Below are positions 12,470-23,930 of a DNA stretch of 64,000 nucleotides, piece by piece. Source of the stretch: Euryodendron excelsum (Eukaryota; Streptophyta; Magnoliopsida; Ericales; Pentaphylacaceae); NCBI GenBank assembly GCA_033060915.1, contig CM065384.1:29761001-29825000 (forward strand), written 5' to 3'. The first letter of the stretch is position 1. Each line of letters starts with the position of its first letter. The notes below the pieces were generated by a model that saw nothing but the letters and a program-made list of their open reading frames with translations, did no database searches and was not told the origin of the DNA. A program made the position numbers and the translations under genes.

Positions 12470-12610
12470 GTTGACACATTATTTTCCATGTGTCGACACA
12501 TCATGACAGTAGACTAAAAAATAATTTGTTGACACGTATGTATCAACACATCAAGTTTATGTTTCGATACATGAGTCGGGCCTATATATTTTATAATAAC
12601 CCACTTTACA
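12470..12610 (+). promoter_or_regulatory. LTR-like promoter module upstream of env-like ORF, copy A
   Basis: Palindromes TGTGTTGACACA (12477-12488) and TGTGTCGACACA (12499-12510), degenerate copies at 12549-12560 and 12570-12581, then a TATA-like CTATATATTTTATAAT at 12592-12607. The block after the second palindrome (ACAGTAGAC, then an A-rich stretch) matches ACAGTGGAC at the same place in the LTR U3. The env-like ATG follows at 12817. This looks like a copy of the U3 promoter placed before env. Confidence 0.65.
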
Positions 12611-12816
12611 ATCACTTTTACAAACTTTCAAACTTTCTTTCCCTCTTTCTATTTTGCTCCCCTGTTCGCACCAACCAACCATCATCAACGATTCATCACA
12701 AATCTCTCTTTCAATCACTTTAAAAACCCTAATTGATCTCTTCTCAATCTCTTATTCAAACCCTAACCATCTATCCCCAAAACTCTTTATCTCTCTCAAA
12801 GCTTCAGACTATCAAA

Positions 12817-13498
12817 ATGGCTCCCAAAATCAATCAAAACCCTACAAGAGTTCTATTAGAAGTCAGAAAAGGAAAACGGATGGAGCACCGTCTCAAGAAT
12901 CAGATGAAGGAAGTTCGTCAGATCATGATGACTGGGATACTGTACACTTCAGAGACAAAATGGCTCAAGACAGGTTTATAAACACTTTCTCTCTATGTAA
13001 AATTCTTGTTGGACAATGGATTAACTATCAGTATTTTGAGAATGAGAATTTCAAATTTCTTCACACGTTCACTAGCCTTGGATGGAAACCCTACACCCTG
13101 ATTCGACAGAATGTATACCCTAAATTGGTTATGCATTTCTACTCCAATCTATTGAAAAAGGTTGGAAGGGCAGAATTGACTAGTTATGTGAAGGGAGTAC
13201 AGATCACCCTAAATGAGTTCATTCTCTTTGAAATTATGAAAACTGGATATGGTGGAGAATTGTATTTTGAGAACATTTCCAAAAAGGAACAATTACACGT
13301 CCTTTATGGTCAAGATATGCCTAAAACCACCCAACCTATAGCAAATGATCTACCAATAGAACTAAGTTTGGTACACCATTTTGTCTCCAAAATATTTCTA
13401 GCTAAAGTTAGAAGTTTTGAGCATGTGAGTGAAAAATATCTGTTCTTCCTATGGGTTTTCTTGACAAACACCAAAATTGATATTCCCTACTACATGCT
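12817..13498 (+). pseudogene. env-like ORF, N-terminal part, copy A
   Basis: Third ORF of the Sirevirus, with the position and style of the env-like proteins of SIRE1-type elements. ATG at 12817 opens MAPKINQNPT, and a 1-nt indel near 12846 (relative to copy B) shifts the reading into the frame open to 13498. Content: basic Ser-rich start, acidic Ser-rich stretch (DEGSSSDHDDWD), then an alpha/beta region (FINTFSLCKILVGQWINYQY) resembling the putative plant transposon protein domain of retroelement third ORFs (family recalled, not searched). The solo LTR at 13499 breaks the frame, which resumes at 17673. Confidence 0.7.
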
Positions 13499-14372
13499 TG
13501 TAAGCACCCCATTTTTGCCCGCTCGGCAATCTTCAGCCCGACTGGACTCACTTTCACACATTACATGCATATTCAGACTCTAACCGGTTGCTTCCCGGGC
13601 CCGTAGGGCCCATTTGAAGCTAAATGGCCAATTTGTCCCTAGGCATTCGAAAGCCCCAAGAACCTCACCAGCTATGGGTATCAAATTGTTAACCTCCCGA
13701 GAGTGCTTCTTATAGTATTCTCGACCTTCCATTATCTTTCTGGATCATTCTGAGTCAATTCCAGCAAGCTCGATGCAAAGTGATTGTTTTGCCCTTAGTG
13801 GGCCGGTAGTCTTTTCCAACCACGCTAGCTTTGGGTATCAAACCTGCAACCTCCGAAAAACATTCTAGCTAATGTTTTCAAGCCTCAAGCCTTCTTCTGG
13901 GACATTCCAAGTTCATCTCGGTAGCTTTTTGACCCGATTGACCGTTTTGCCCCTAATGGCCTGGTCAACCTTTCCAACACATCCTGACATCATTTTTCAA
14001 GTCTGCTACCCCCGAGACACTATTCTAAGCGTTCCTGTCCCTTTCCAGCCCTTCGGGCCATTCCTGACCCTTTAAATCATTCTCGAACATTCCAGAGTCA
14101 TACCTAGTGAAGCCAGACTAAAAATTGCATAGTAGTCACTAGGACAGGCGCCCAAATCTTTTACCTTGCGTGCCAAGGGTCAAAGATAGGTTTCTTGCCA
14201 CCTTAAAAGGTTTCCAAAGTGGCTGGTGCCAAGCCAATATTTGACCTGACGCTACTCGTAGTGGCGCTAGTGTATTTTTGGGCCAGTGGAGCCAGTGTAT
14301 ATTTTGGCCTGGCGCCAGTGTAATTTTTAACTTAGCGCCACTGCAACAGGTGCCAGGTTGGTTTAAGATGCC

Positions 14373-14380
14373 TATAAATA
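14373..14380 (+). promoter_or_regulatory. TATA box of the solo LTR
   Basis: TATAAATA, followed by a region with repeated AAACCCTAG motifs that is also found after the TATA box at 54305-54312 in the sister LTR. In the outer copy the site reads TACAAATA (about 58347). Confidence 0.6.
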
Positions 14381-14989
14381 TAAACCTTTCCCCCTACATA
14401 AAAGGGTCCACAAACTCAGTCCCAAAACTTTGCTCTTCGATATACAGAGCTTGAAACCCCTTCAAACCCTAGCTCTCTTTAGGTTCTCCAAACCCTAGTC
14501 TCTATATACAAAACTCTAGCCCCCATACACTTAACCCTAGCTCATATACACTCTTATACACTTATATACGAACCTCTGAAGCCTCCATTAAAGACTTGAA
14601 GTGCTGCAACTCAGAAGCTCCCGAAGACCAAAGCAAGCTCTCAAAGACCAAAGTAAAACAAAGCAAATAAAGCAAGCAAAACAAAGAAGACACAAGGTAC
14701 GCTTTCTATTTACGTTTATGCAATTTCCCCCCTCTCTCTTCTCTCTCTTAACCCACTTGGGTTTTCTTCTATTTTAATCCCTATCTTCTATCCCCTTTTG
14801 TTGCATGCTTGAATAAGGGACTCCCCGGTTCATGTGTAGGATTAGACTATTAAAAGTCACCGTGTCGGGGGCTTTCTCTTAGTCTAATCGGAGACCACGT
14901 GGGTTCGGCTCGCTTGATTATGTGGTGAAACCTTTAACCTTGTATATTTACGACCCCAACTTGCATTGTGCATATCATGGTCATGCATC

Positions 14990-17150
14990 TCTCCAAAAAT
15001 TATTTTCAAACTTGTTTTCGAAACTTGCATCAAAAATCATTTTCAAAACTTGCATTAAGTCTTCTTTTTCCAAACTTGTTTTCAAAATCACAATCCTAAG
15101 GTGATTCTAACTTTTCTATGATTGGGGTTGCTTTAGGAAAGTGTTACATTTAAAGTGACTTTCATGGCCCATATTTTCAAATCTTTATTGTTTTCAAAAC
15201 CATAATCCTAAAATGGTTCTAATCCTTTCATGGTTAGAATTGTTTTAGGAAAGTGAAATATTTTTAGAGACTTGTAAAAGTCCACATTCAAACTCCTTTC
15301 CAAATTACTTTTCAAACTTACCTTCCAAAATCTCCTTTTTAAATCTTCTCCAAAATCTCTTTTCAAATCTACTTTTTGAAGTCTCTTTTCCAATATATTT
15401 TCTAAAAACTCTCTCCAATCTCCTTTCCAAAATTATTTTCTAAAAATTCCCTTCAAAAATATATTTTCCCAAAAAAATATCTTTTCAAATTCCTTCTCAA
15501 AAGCTCTTTTGAAAAATTCACTTTCTAAAAAACACTCTTTAAGTTTCCCTCCTAGAAACTCTCTCCAAAGTTCTACTTTCAAAAAATCTCTTTACTTGAA
15601 GTCCAAGTCGAAACTTAGAGCCATGATTAGGAAACCTTAATTTTCTTTTCTAAAATATGATTTCCAATATTGCCTCAAAACCTATGTTTCTAAAATCTCA
15701 TTTTTACATCAAAATCATATATTTCCAAACCCTATTTTCTACACCAAAATCTAGGATTTTTAAAACTTCATCTTTCCAATCTTATGTCAAATCATATCCT
15801 CCATTTTAGGAAACTGAATCCAATCTCCCATTTAGAAAACTAGATTCAATCTTCCATTTTTGAAAATAAAATCAAATCGCCTCCTTTTAGAAATAAAGTC
15901 CAATCTTTTGTTTTAGGAAATAGGAATTCTAATCTTTCCTAATCCAAACTTTTCCTAATATTAATCCTTCCTAATCCAAATCTTTCATAATCCAATCCTT
16001 CCTAATCTCATACCTTCATAAACCTTAAGTTTTCAAAACTTAAACTTTCAAATCTTTCCTTAAACTTTAAGCTTCTTAATTTTCCTAATTCCAACCTTTC
16101 CTAATTCCATACCTTTCCAAATTTTAACTTTCCAAATCTAAATTTTCAAACCTTTCTTAAACTCAAACTTTTCCTAATTTCAAGTATTTCTAAAACTCAA
16201 ATTTCGAATCTTTCCAAAATCCTAAACTTTCTAAATTTTAAATCTTTCCAAATCCAAAACTTTCTAAATTCAAAACTTTGTTAAGTGAAAACTTTCTAAA
16301 TTCGAAACTTTCTTAAGTTAAAGCTCTCCTAATTAAAAACTTTCCAATTTCAAAACCTTTCCTACTTTAAACTTTTCTAATTCGAAACTTTTTTAACACG
16401 GAACTTTGCTATTTTAAAACTTTCCTAAAATCCAAGATTTTCTAAATCCAATCTTCCCTAAACTCTAACTTTCCAAGTCCAACATTGGAGTCAAATTTTT
16501 TCTAAATCCCTTCCAAGTTAAATCAAATCTTTCTTAACCCCAAGTCCTTCCTGAGTCTTATCTTTCTTAAGTCTAGATTTTTCAAAACCAAACTTTTGAA
16601 AATCAAGTTTTTCAAGTTCAAGTCAATTCAAGTCAAGACATTTTCAAAACTCTATCTTTCCAAATCTAGTCCAAGTCCTCTTTCAAGTTCAATTCTAGGT
16701 TTAAGTTCAATTTTGATTTCAAAACTTCTATTCTAAGCTCAAATTAAACTCTTTTCTGGTCAAAATCTTTTCAAATCAAAATGTTTTAATTTTCAATCGG
16801 ACTCTTGTCCAAACTACAACTGACCTAATTGCATAACCTTCATGGGTGCGGTTACAACCTTTTTCCAGATTCTATTTTCATAACTACTTTTTTTTCAAAT
16901 CTTCAATTGGATAACCTTTTTCAAATTTTCAATTTTATAACCTTTTTCAAATCTCTAATTTCATAACTTTTCTTAAACTTCCAATTCCATGATCTATTTC
17001 CAGTTTCTAATTCCAAAAATCTATTTTCAAATCTTCAATTTTAATTTTTAGAACTTTCTTTCCAATTTCAAACCTCAATTCTTCTTTTTGAATCTATTTT
17101 CAAAATTAAGTCTTATTCTTGCACTTGTATATCATGCATTATATCAATTT
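14990..17150 (+). repeat. degenerate CTTTCCAAA/TTTTCAAAA low-complexity tract
   Basis: About 2.1 kb made almost only of short variants of CTTTCC(T/A)AA and TTTTCAAAA. Equivalent tracts occur at 54900-56880 and, less regular, at 58900-60830 in the two sister LTRs, always after the TATA box and before the conserved 3' hairpins. It is part of the LTR. No coding capacity is seen. Confidence 0.7.
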
Positions 17151-17485
17151 CTTTCGAAAAATTCTTTTCTAAAGTGGATTGTTTTGAACATTTATCAAAG
17201 ACTCTATTGAGTGAATCTAGGGTGAATTGACATGTAGGTATTGGAAGGGCGGGCTAGGGTGATGGCTTAGTGCGTCTTGCTTACATGTAACCAACCTCTG
17301 AACCTAGATCCCTATTTTCAAAAAACCAAATAGAGTTATTTTCAAAAAGGGCTTAAATTTTTTCAAAGGTTGATAGACAACCTCTTTTCTTTAAAAACCC
17401 TTTCTTGAGAAAGTATTTTAAAAAAAAAAGAACCTTTTTCAAAAACCCTAAGTGTAATCTTCGGATTGTGCTTAGTTTTTAGGTG

Positions 17486-17521
17486 ACCTAACTCACCTTA
17501 ATCAAGTTAGGTGGCGACTCT
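17486..17521 (+). other. conserved LTR hairpin plus TGGCGACTC
   Basis: ACCTAACT (17486-17493) pairs perfectly with AGTTAGGT (17505-17512) around an 11-nt loop and runs into GGTGGCGACTC. The same hairpin and motif are kept at about 57238-57275 and, with a GCCCTAACT variant, at about 61172-61206, while the surrounding LTR sequence has diverged widely. Confidence 0.65.
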
Positions 17522-17672
17522 AATTGTTTTCCAAAAGCTCTTGTTCAAATCTATTTTTCATTCAAACCTAGTTGCACTCATCTTTCTAGAAGGATGAGTT
17601 CTAACGAGAGAGTACGATATTTTTTTCCGTTTGTGTGTGTATTCCATGAATGCAAAAAATCTGGGCGCGACA

Positions 17673-18421
17673 ATCTTCACTACCATTGCCCATACCTCCG
17701 CCATTTCAGCCAAAAACATACCATGTGGTGAGTTGCTGACTAAGATTTTCAAGCATTTTCAAGTGGACCTATCAGATGAAAACTATAAAAAACTTGACCC
17801 CTATAGTGATGAATACAACAAGTATACACTAGGCAGCATGGGTTATAAGAAAGTGAATGGACAATAGGCTCTCAGATCTTCGAAAGTTGTATTTGGTAGC
17901 ACTCCCCATGGCAGACCATCTGTTTTTGGACCTAGGACACCCTTAGCACAATCTCTAAAGGCCAACTATATTGAAGAATTCATGAGAAATCTAATGGATA
18001 TGATTCACAACATGAACTAGAAGCTTGACGATGGGCTGAAATAGTTAAAAAGTCTTAAGAAAGATGTGAATCTGTTGAAGAAAACTCAAGGGATTGTTGT
18101 TGAGAAAAAAGAAGAGGAAGAAAAAGAAGCCAGTGAACAAGCAGAGCCAGCAGAACAAGCAACTGACAGTGTTGCACAAGTAGACAACCAAGAAGAAGAG
18201 GCACAATAAGAAGGTTCCAAAATGGACACAGAAGAAGGAACATAGGATGAGTATGAAGATAGCTTCTCTGATGGCAGAAGAAAGCGAGCTAGTTAAACCA
18301 AGAAAGCCACATCACCTGTACCAGTCTTTAGATCATTGGGAAGACTGAGATATAGTCTGCGGCTGAGATACAGACCTGGTCCTTCCAACACTGCCTCCAA
18401 TCCAGTTGAATTGAACCCCTG
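17673..18421 (+). pseudogene. env-like ORF, C-terminal part, copy A
   Basis: The reading resumes as IFTTIAHTSAISAKNIPCGE directly after the solo LTR, continues through LTKIFKHFQVDL, and meets a TAG near 17864. It then goes on in the same frame (VVFGSTPHGRP, IEEFMRNLMDM) through further stops. The tail is strongly charged: EKKEEEEKEASEQAEPAEQA at about 18100-18160, then EEGT-DEYEDSFSDGRRKR and an Arg-rich end near 18400. No copy B counterpart remains. An acidic, coiled-coil-like C-terminus is common in Sirevirus env-like proteins. Confidence 0.6.
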
Positions 18422-19128
18422 ACCACTAGCCTCTCCCCATTGATCTCTTCTTTCCATTCCTATCTCCCTCTCCATCTTTTGTTTGCACTTTCATTTTGCA
18501 TATACATGATCTATTCATGGATGATGTGTCATCTTAAGACAAAATTGTCTTGTAATGTTTTGTAAATGAACCTTGACTACTCTTTTTCCAGTTTTTTGTA
18601 AACGAAATCTGACTCTGTTATTGCAACTTGAGACCTTGTTACTTAAATGCTTTGTTTGTTTTCCTGATTATACAATTTATCTTATTATAAATTTTTTTTG
18701 CTATTGTATCTGTCTTTGTTATCAATTTATTCTTATTTTTTTGATGAATTGACAAAAAGTAGGAGAAGAATTGAAGTAAAATGGAAAGAAGAACTAAACT
18801 GCGAAGAATAGAAATGATGAATGACTGTTGAATGGAAATGGTGAATGATTGTTGAATGATAAAAGTTACATGTATCTTTATAGAGCATGTTCTTAGGGAT
18901 AGTAACATGATAAAGGATTCATTTCCCTCAACCTATTTTGGAATTGACTGATACGAATTCTTTTTGAAAGTTGAAATCTGTTTTTACTAATCAAACAAAC
19001 AAAAAAGATATTTTTGTCTTGGAAGCATCTGTTGCAAAACAAAGGGGGAGTTTTCTCTAGTAAGAAATTTGATTATATTCATTTCATTTCATCTTATATT
19101 ACATATTTTCGCAAATGTTTTGTCATCA
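18422..19128 (+). other. Sirevirus 3' untranslated region (copy A)
   Basis: Non-coding stretch between the env-like stop and the purine tract. Poly-T and TTTGTTT-rich; nothing else recognised. Confidence 0.6.
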
Positions 19129-19144
19129 ACAAAAAAGGGTAGAT
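19129..19144 (+). other. polypurine tract before LTR2
   Basis: AAAAAAGGGTAGAT, preceded by TTTTGTCATCAAC, directly before the LTR start. This is the typical Sirevirus plus-strand primer layout. Confidence 0.75.
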
Positions 19145-20730
19145 TGTTCACTCTATGCTTTGATTTTGAAGATAACTAAATCTTATGTTAGTTTACTAAA
19201 GTATTTAATTAGTATGCAGAATAATAAGGATTATAATTTAGACTTAAAGTTTGATTTAAAGTCTAATTCACATCGAAATGGATGCACAACACTTAAAAGT
19301 TCAAGCAACGAACCAAGAGTCAAGCCTGTCACCAAAACAGAGCAATTGCACCCATTTAAACTTCAAATAGATGATTTGCATTCGAAGAGATTGAAGGTAC
19401 TCAAAGAAAGACTTCATTAAGTGTGAAAAGACTAAATGAAGATGACTTGAATTCAAAGATATTGGAAGTATTCAAAAAGAGGATTCATCATGTTTGCAAA
19501 AATCTCTATAAAGAATTCAAATGAGGACTACATCAGAGTTGTGAGTATTCAAGAAAGTTGATATGCATTGAGAGTGCTCAAAAGTAGACTTCACCAAGCT
19601 TCTAATGAAGTGATCCTAAAGAAGAATATATTGGCATCATATATATGAAGCTCTATATGGATGAAAAGAACATTAGCAGCAAATGAAAAGAGCTCGGCAA
19701 TGCAGAAGAAAAGCACGACATTAATAAAAAGGAATTTGGCAGCTCGGCAACGAAGAAAATATAATCATCAAAAGAAAAATTCAATCCAAATTGATTGGAA
19801 GACATTTTTGAAGAATTACAGACTTTAATCTATCATCGTACCCCAAAGAGAAGACTTCTTGAAGATCTTAAGTGTTTTTGAAGAACATTATACCTCAAAG
19901 AAAAGATCCCTAGAACATCCCTACATTATTTGAAGCTAAACTAATCAAGGAAAGCATGAAGAACATTTTTTGAGTGATGTGTCGACACATGAAAACAGTG
20001 GACAAAATCTGGAGAATGCAAACTTGATGTGTCAACACATGGAAGACAAGTGTTGACACCAAGAAACTGACGACTATATTTTTAAACGTTATATTGAAGT
20101 GGGCGTGCATTTATTGAAGCTCTAACAACCTCTAACGGGTGAAATTAATTCAGGGCATTATATATAAGCGTCCAAATACATTTATGGACGAGAGATATAA
20201 CATTCACTTATTGATTAAGATGAAAAATCTGAACATTCTCTTTGTCTTCACGTTGGCAGTTTGTGAGCCATTTAATTCCCATTTACTCTTCATAGAGAGT
20301 TTGTACTTCATTTTTATATCCTTCATACACTTTTAAGTGAGAGTTGGAGTGTTCTCTTGTAAAAGAAAAACACTTGTAAGTTGAAGTGGATTTTGGACAA
20401 AACCATTTGGTGGCTGGAAGAACTTAGGAAAGAGTTCTTGTGTAAAAGTGAGCTGAGCACTTAGGAAATTAGCATCTACTTTATAATTGGAGATAGCATA
20501 GTGGAAGGAGACTTCAAGGGGATCTTGGGGTGAGAACGTAGACCACAAATTATGGTTAAACCTCCTTAATTCTCGGTATACTTTCTTGTGCTCTATTTTC
20601 ATTTCATTATTGTCTACATTGCATTGCATGCATCTTGAACTACTGTTCCATTGATTAGATTAATTTTAATTGCTTTAATTTTTAATAAACCTAATTCACC
20701 CCCCTTCTTGGGTTGCCTTTTGGGGCAACA
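19145..20730 (+). repeat. Sirevirus LTR2, shared between units A and B (1586 bp)
   Basis: Starts TGTTCACTC after the purine tract and ends GGGGCAACA before the second primer site, so it serves as 3' LTR of unit A and 5' LTR of unit B. U3 palindromes lie at 19978-19989 (perfect) and 20028-20039 (one change), with a TATA box at 20159-20168. Compared with LTR1 it lacks about 30 bp around the first palindrome. Confidence 0.88.
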
Positions 20731-20732
20731 AT

Positions 20733-20744
20733 TGGTATTAGAGC
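20733..20744 (+). other. primer-binding site (copy B)
   Basis: TGGTATTAGAGC, one change from the copy A site TGGTATCAGAGC, two bases after LTR2. Confidence 0.8.
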
Positions 20745-20785
20745 TAGTATTGTTGCTGTAGGCTTAACATCCTAGGAATAAACCC

Positions 20786-21796
20786 ATGACAGCCAACTTT
20801 GAAAGCTCTCTAGGTGGGGGTCAATCTACAAATAGACCACATATGTTTAATGACACCAATTACAATTATTGAAAGAATAGAATGAGAATATACATACAAT
20901 CTGTTGACTATGAATTATAGAGATTTATCTTAAATGGTCCCAAAATTCCTATAATGAAAGTGGAAAGGGTTGATGTTCCTAAGCCTAAATCTGAATGGGA
21001 TGAAGATGATTTGAAACTTTTGCAATCAGATGCTAAAGCCATGAATATTTTGTATTGTGCTCTTGATCCTAATGAATTCAATCGTATTTTTACTTGTGAA
21101 TCAGTTAAGGAAATATGGGATAGAGTAGAGGTAGCACATGAAGGAACTAATCAGGTTAAGAAATCTAAAATCAACATCTTAGTCCACAATTATGATCTAT
21201 TTAAAATAAAACCGGATGAGTCTATTACTGAAATGTTTACAAGGTTCACTGATATTATTAATTGTTTGAAATCTCTTAGAAAGGTGTATACTAATAATGA
21301 GCAGGTAAGAAAAATCTTGACATCGTTGCCAAAGATTTGGGAAACTAAGGTCACGGCAATTCAAGAAGTAAAGGACCTCAACACATTGCCTCTTAAAGAA
21401 CTATTGGGCTCTCTCATAACGTGCGAATTAACTCAAAAGCAACATGCCCAAGATGATGAAGAAAAGAAAAGGAGGACAGTAGCATTCAAGTCCACCAGCC
21501 AAGAAGAGGAACCGACCAGTAACGAGAATGATGATAAAGACATTGCTCTCATCACACGAAAATTCAGATGGTTTATGAAGAGGAAATGGAAAAGAGGAAA
21601 GAAGCATGAGGCCAAAGGAGATTCTAGCAAAGAATCAAACATTATATGTTATGAATGTAAGAAGCCTGGCCATATAAAGGCCGAATGCTCCCTACTGAAA
21701 AAGAAAGGAAGGAAAAACCAAGGGAAGAGGGCAATGACAGCTATGACATGGAGTGACGATAAAGAATTTGGCTCCGAAGAAGAAGCCGAACCTTAA
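20786..21796 (+). pseudogene. gag: Sirevirus gag, copy B
   Basis: ATG at 20786 (MTANFESS). TGA at 20870-20872 interrupts at the same Trp codon as in copy A, and a TAG follows near 20917. From 20954 the frame is open for 280 codons to a TAA at 21794-21796: capsid part (WDRVEVAHEGTNQ, LFKIKPDESITEMF), KILTSLPKIWE, and the intact zinc knuckle CYECKKPGHIKAEC at about 21648-21690. No frameshift occurs where copy A has one. This is the better preserved gag of the two. Confidence 0.88.
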
Positions 21797-22425
21797 GAGG
21801 TGGCTAATCTTTGTCTCATGTCTCATGAGGAAGAAAATGAGGTATCAAACTCAAACTCATCTCAATTTGCTTTTAATGAATTACAAGATGCATTCGGTGA
21901 TTTACTTTTCTAATTCAAAAAGATGAGAATAAAAAATGGACTCTTCAAAAAGATAGTTTCTAGTCTTACCAAGGAAAATGAGGACTTGCAAAAAGAAAAT
22001 GAAATATTAAAAAATAAAATTTGTGACTTGAAAGAAAATTAAGAAAAACTCTTTTCCAAAGGATTTTTCAAAGGAAAACCAAATATTAAATGATAAAGTT
22101 AAACATTTGGAAACAACACTTTTTAGATGTGTAAATGGAAAAGAAAAATTGGATGTAATCTTAGGAAAACAAAAGTGCAAACTAGACAAAGCTGGATTTG
22201 GTTTTGATCCATTTAAAAGAAGAAAATTTTCAAAAGGCAGATTTGTCTCTTTCACTAAAAAATCACAGATTTCATGTTTTTATTGTCATAAACTAAGACA
22301 TATTGCTAGTAGATGTTATGCTATGCAAAAATATATTTTTCCTAACAATGCATGGGTCCCTAGAAGGTCATTAAGAACTAACTCCCAAGGATCGAAGATG
22401 GTTTGGGTACCTAAAGTCAAATGAA
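21797..22425 (+). pseudogene. gag-pol linker with coiled coil and second zinc knuckle (copy B)
   Basis: Continues from gag with a Ser-rich stretch and a heptad-like KENEDLQKENEILK region (about 21975-22015, several indels). It then reads open at 22107-22424, with the second knuckle CFYCHKLRHIASRC intact near 22270-22320 and VPRRSLRTNSQGSKMVWVPK at the end. Confidence 0.65.
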
Positions 22426-22782
22426 CTCTTTTGTAGGTATGCCTTCAAACTAAATCCAAGAAATACTATTGGTATTTGGATAGTGGATGCTCAAGACATA
22501 TGACAGGAGATGAAACATAATTCACATCTTTCTCACCAAAAGATGGAGGACTTGTCACATTTGGAGATAATAGTAAAAGGAAGATCATCGGTATAGGTAG
22601 TATTGGTAAGAGCACTTCCACTTCTATTGAAAATATATTGTTTGTTAAAGGACTAAAATACAATCTTTTGAATATTAGTCGACTTTGTGACAAAGGATGC
22701 AAAGTTGTATTTGAATCCTCTAAATGTGATGTGATTGACATCAATAGTAATAAGACTATTCTCACTGGACATGGACATGGCA

Positions 22783-22813
<31 letters not shown>

Positions 22814-23930
22814 TGATCTAATTGACTTATCTTGTTACAAAGTTGAAGGCCTTACTGCTATGAATAGTGATGAAAGTTGGTTGTAGCACAAAAGACTTGG
22901 TTACATTAGCATGAGCATACTTTCAAAAGTTTCTAAAAATGATACGGTCAAAGGACTTCCAAAAATAAAATTTGACAAGGATAGAGTTTATGATGCTTAT
23001 CAATTGGGAAAACAAACTCGCATTTCTTTTAAGTCTTTGAACATGTTGACCACTTCTAGACCACTACAGCTATTGTATATAGACTTATTTGGACCAACTA
23101 GGACTTTAAATGTTAGTGGGAAACAATATGCACTTGTTATTGTTAATGACTATTCTAAATTTACATGGACATTCTTTTTAGCTCACAAGGATGAGACAAT
23201 TATTTTTTCTTTACAAAATTTTGTAAAATGGCTCAAAATGAAAAGGGTTTTTTAATCACTTCTATCAGGACTGATCATGGAGGAGAATTCGATTACAAAC
23301 CTTTTGAATTATTTTGCGATGAAAATGGTTTTGATCATAATTTTTCAGCCCCTGAAACACCTCAGAAAAATGGAGTTGTTGAGAGGAAAAATAGAGTTTT
23401 GGAAGAAATAGGTAGAACCATGCTTTGTGAAAATGGTTTGCCAAATTCGGGCTGAAGCTGTTAACACAGCGTACTTTGTTTTAAATCTAATTCTATTTAG
23501 AAAATTTTTAAGCAAAACCCCTTATGAGCTTTGAAAAGATAAGAAACCAAATGTCTCATAGTTTAGAGCCTTTGGATGTAAGTGCTTTGTATTTAATAAC
23601 AATAAAGGCAATCTCGGCTAGTTTGATGCAAAATCTGACGACGGTATATTTCTTAGGTATTCAACACATAACAAAACTTATAGTCTTTAATAAGAAGACT
23701 CTAGTGGTTGAAGAATTAGTCTATGTCGCTTTTGATGAATATAACTCACTCTCTAGAAATGTTGTAAGTGGTGATGTAGATGAGGTAAAACAAAACATGA
23801 AAAGATTGGATATTCAACCAAGCTCAAATGAAGAACCTCAAAAGGAGAAAGAAGTGCAAGAAGTCTCTGCAAGCCAACAAGTGATCAATGAAGGTCTACC
23901 TAAGGAATGAAAGTTTGTGCATAACTGTCC
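22426..23930 (+). pseudogene. pol: Sirevirus protease and integrase, copy B
   Basis: Protease motif WYLDSGCSRHMTGD at about 22472-22515 keeps the catalytic Asp (copy A has His). TAA follows shortly after. The gag-pre-integrase part ends DESWL-stop (TAG 22884-22886), a stop shared with copy A. Integrase core: LLYIDLFGPTR (first Asp, about 23075), IRTDHGGEFD (second Asp, about 23262) and GVVERKNRVLEE (Glu, about 23375), so all three acidic residues are present; one zinc Cys has become Tyr (VYDAYQLG). A deletion near 23450 breaks the frame. The (AT)n microsatellite at 22783-22810 lies in the pre-integrase region. Confidence 0.82.

Larger units (their letters stand above)
13499..17672 (+). mobile_element. 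giant solo LTR (4.17 kb), Ogre/Tat-like, inside the Sirevirus env-like ORF
   Basis: Starts TGTAAGCACCCCATTTTTGC and ends GGGCGCGACA, the same ends as the LTRs at 52763-57427 and 51864-61352. No gag or pol lies between. Flanks ATGCT (13494-13498) and ATCTT (17673-17677) match at 3 of 5 bases, a decayed duplication at best, but the env-like frame resumes right after it. It has a TATA box at 14373-14380, about 2 kb of degenerate CTTTCCAAA-type sequence (14990-17150) and a TGGCGACTC motif at about 17512. The Ogre/Tat assignment rests on LTR size and end sequence and is tentative. Confidence 0.75.

Noticed and set aside
16000..17150. Coding or regulatory meaning of the CTTTCCAAA tract
   Set aside because: Low-complexity sequence shared by the sister LTRs, with no reading frame and no defined period.
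13494..17677. Perfect target duplication of the giant solo LTR in copy A
   Set aside because: ATGCT and ATCTT match at only 3 of 5 bases. The element call rests on its ends and on frame resumption.
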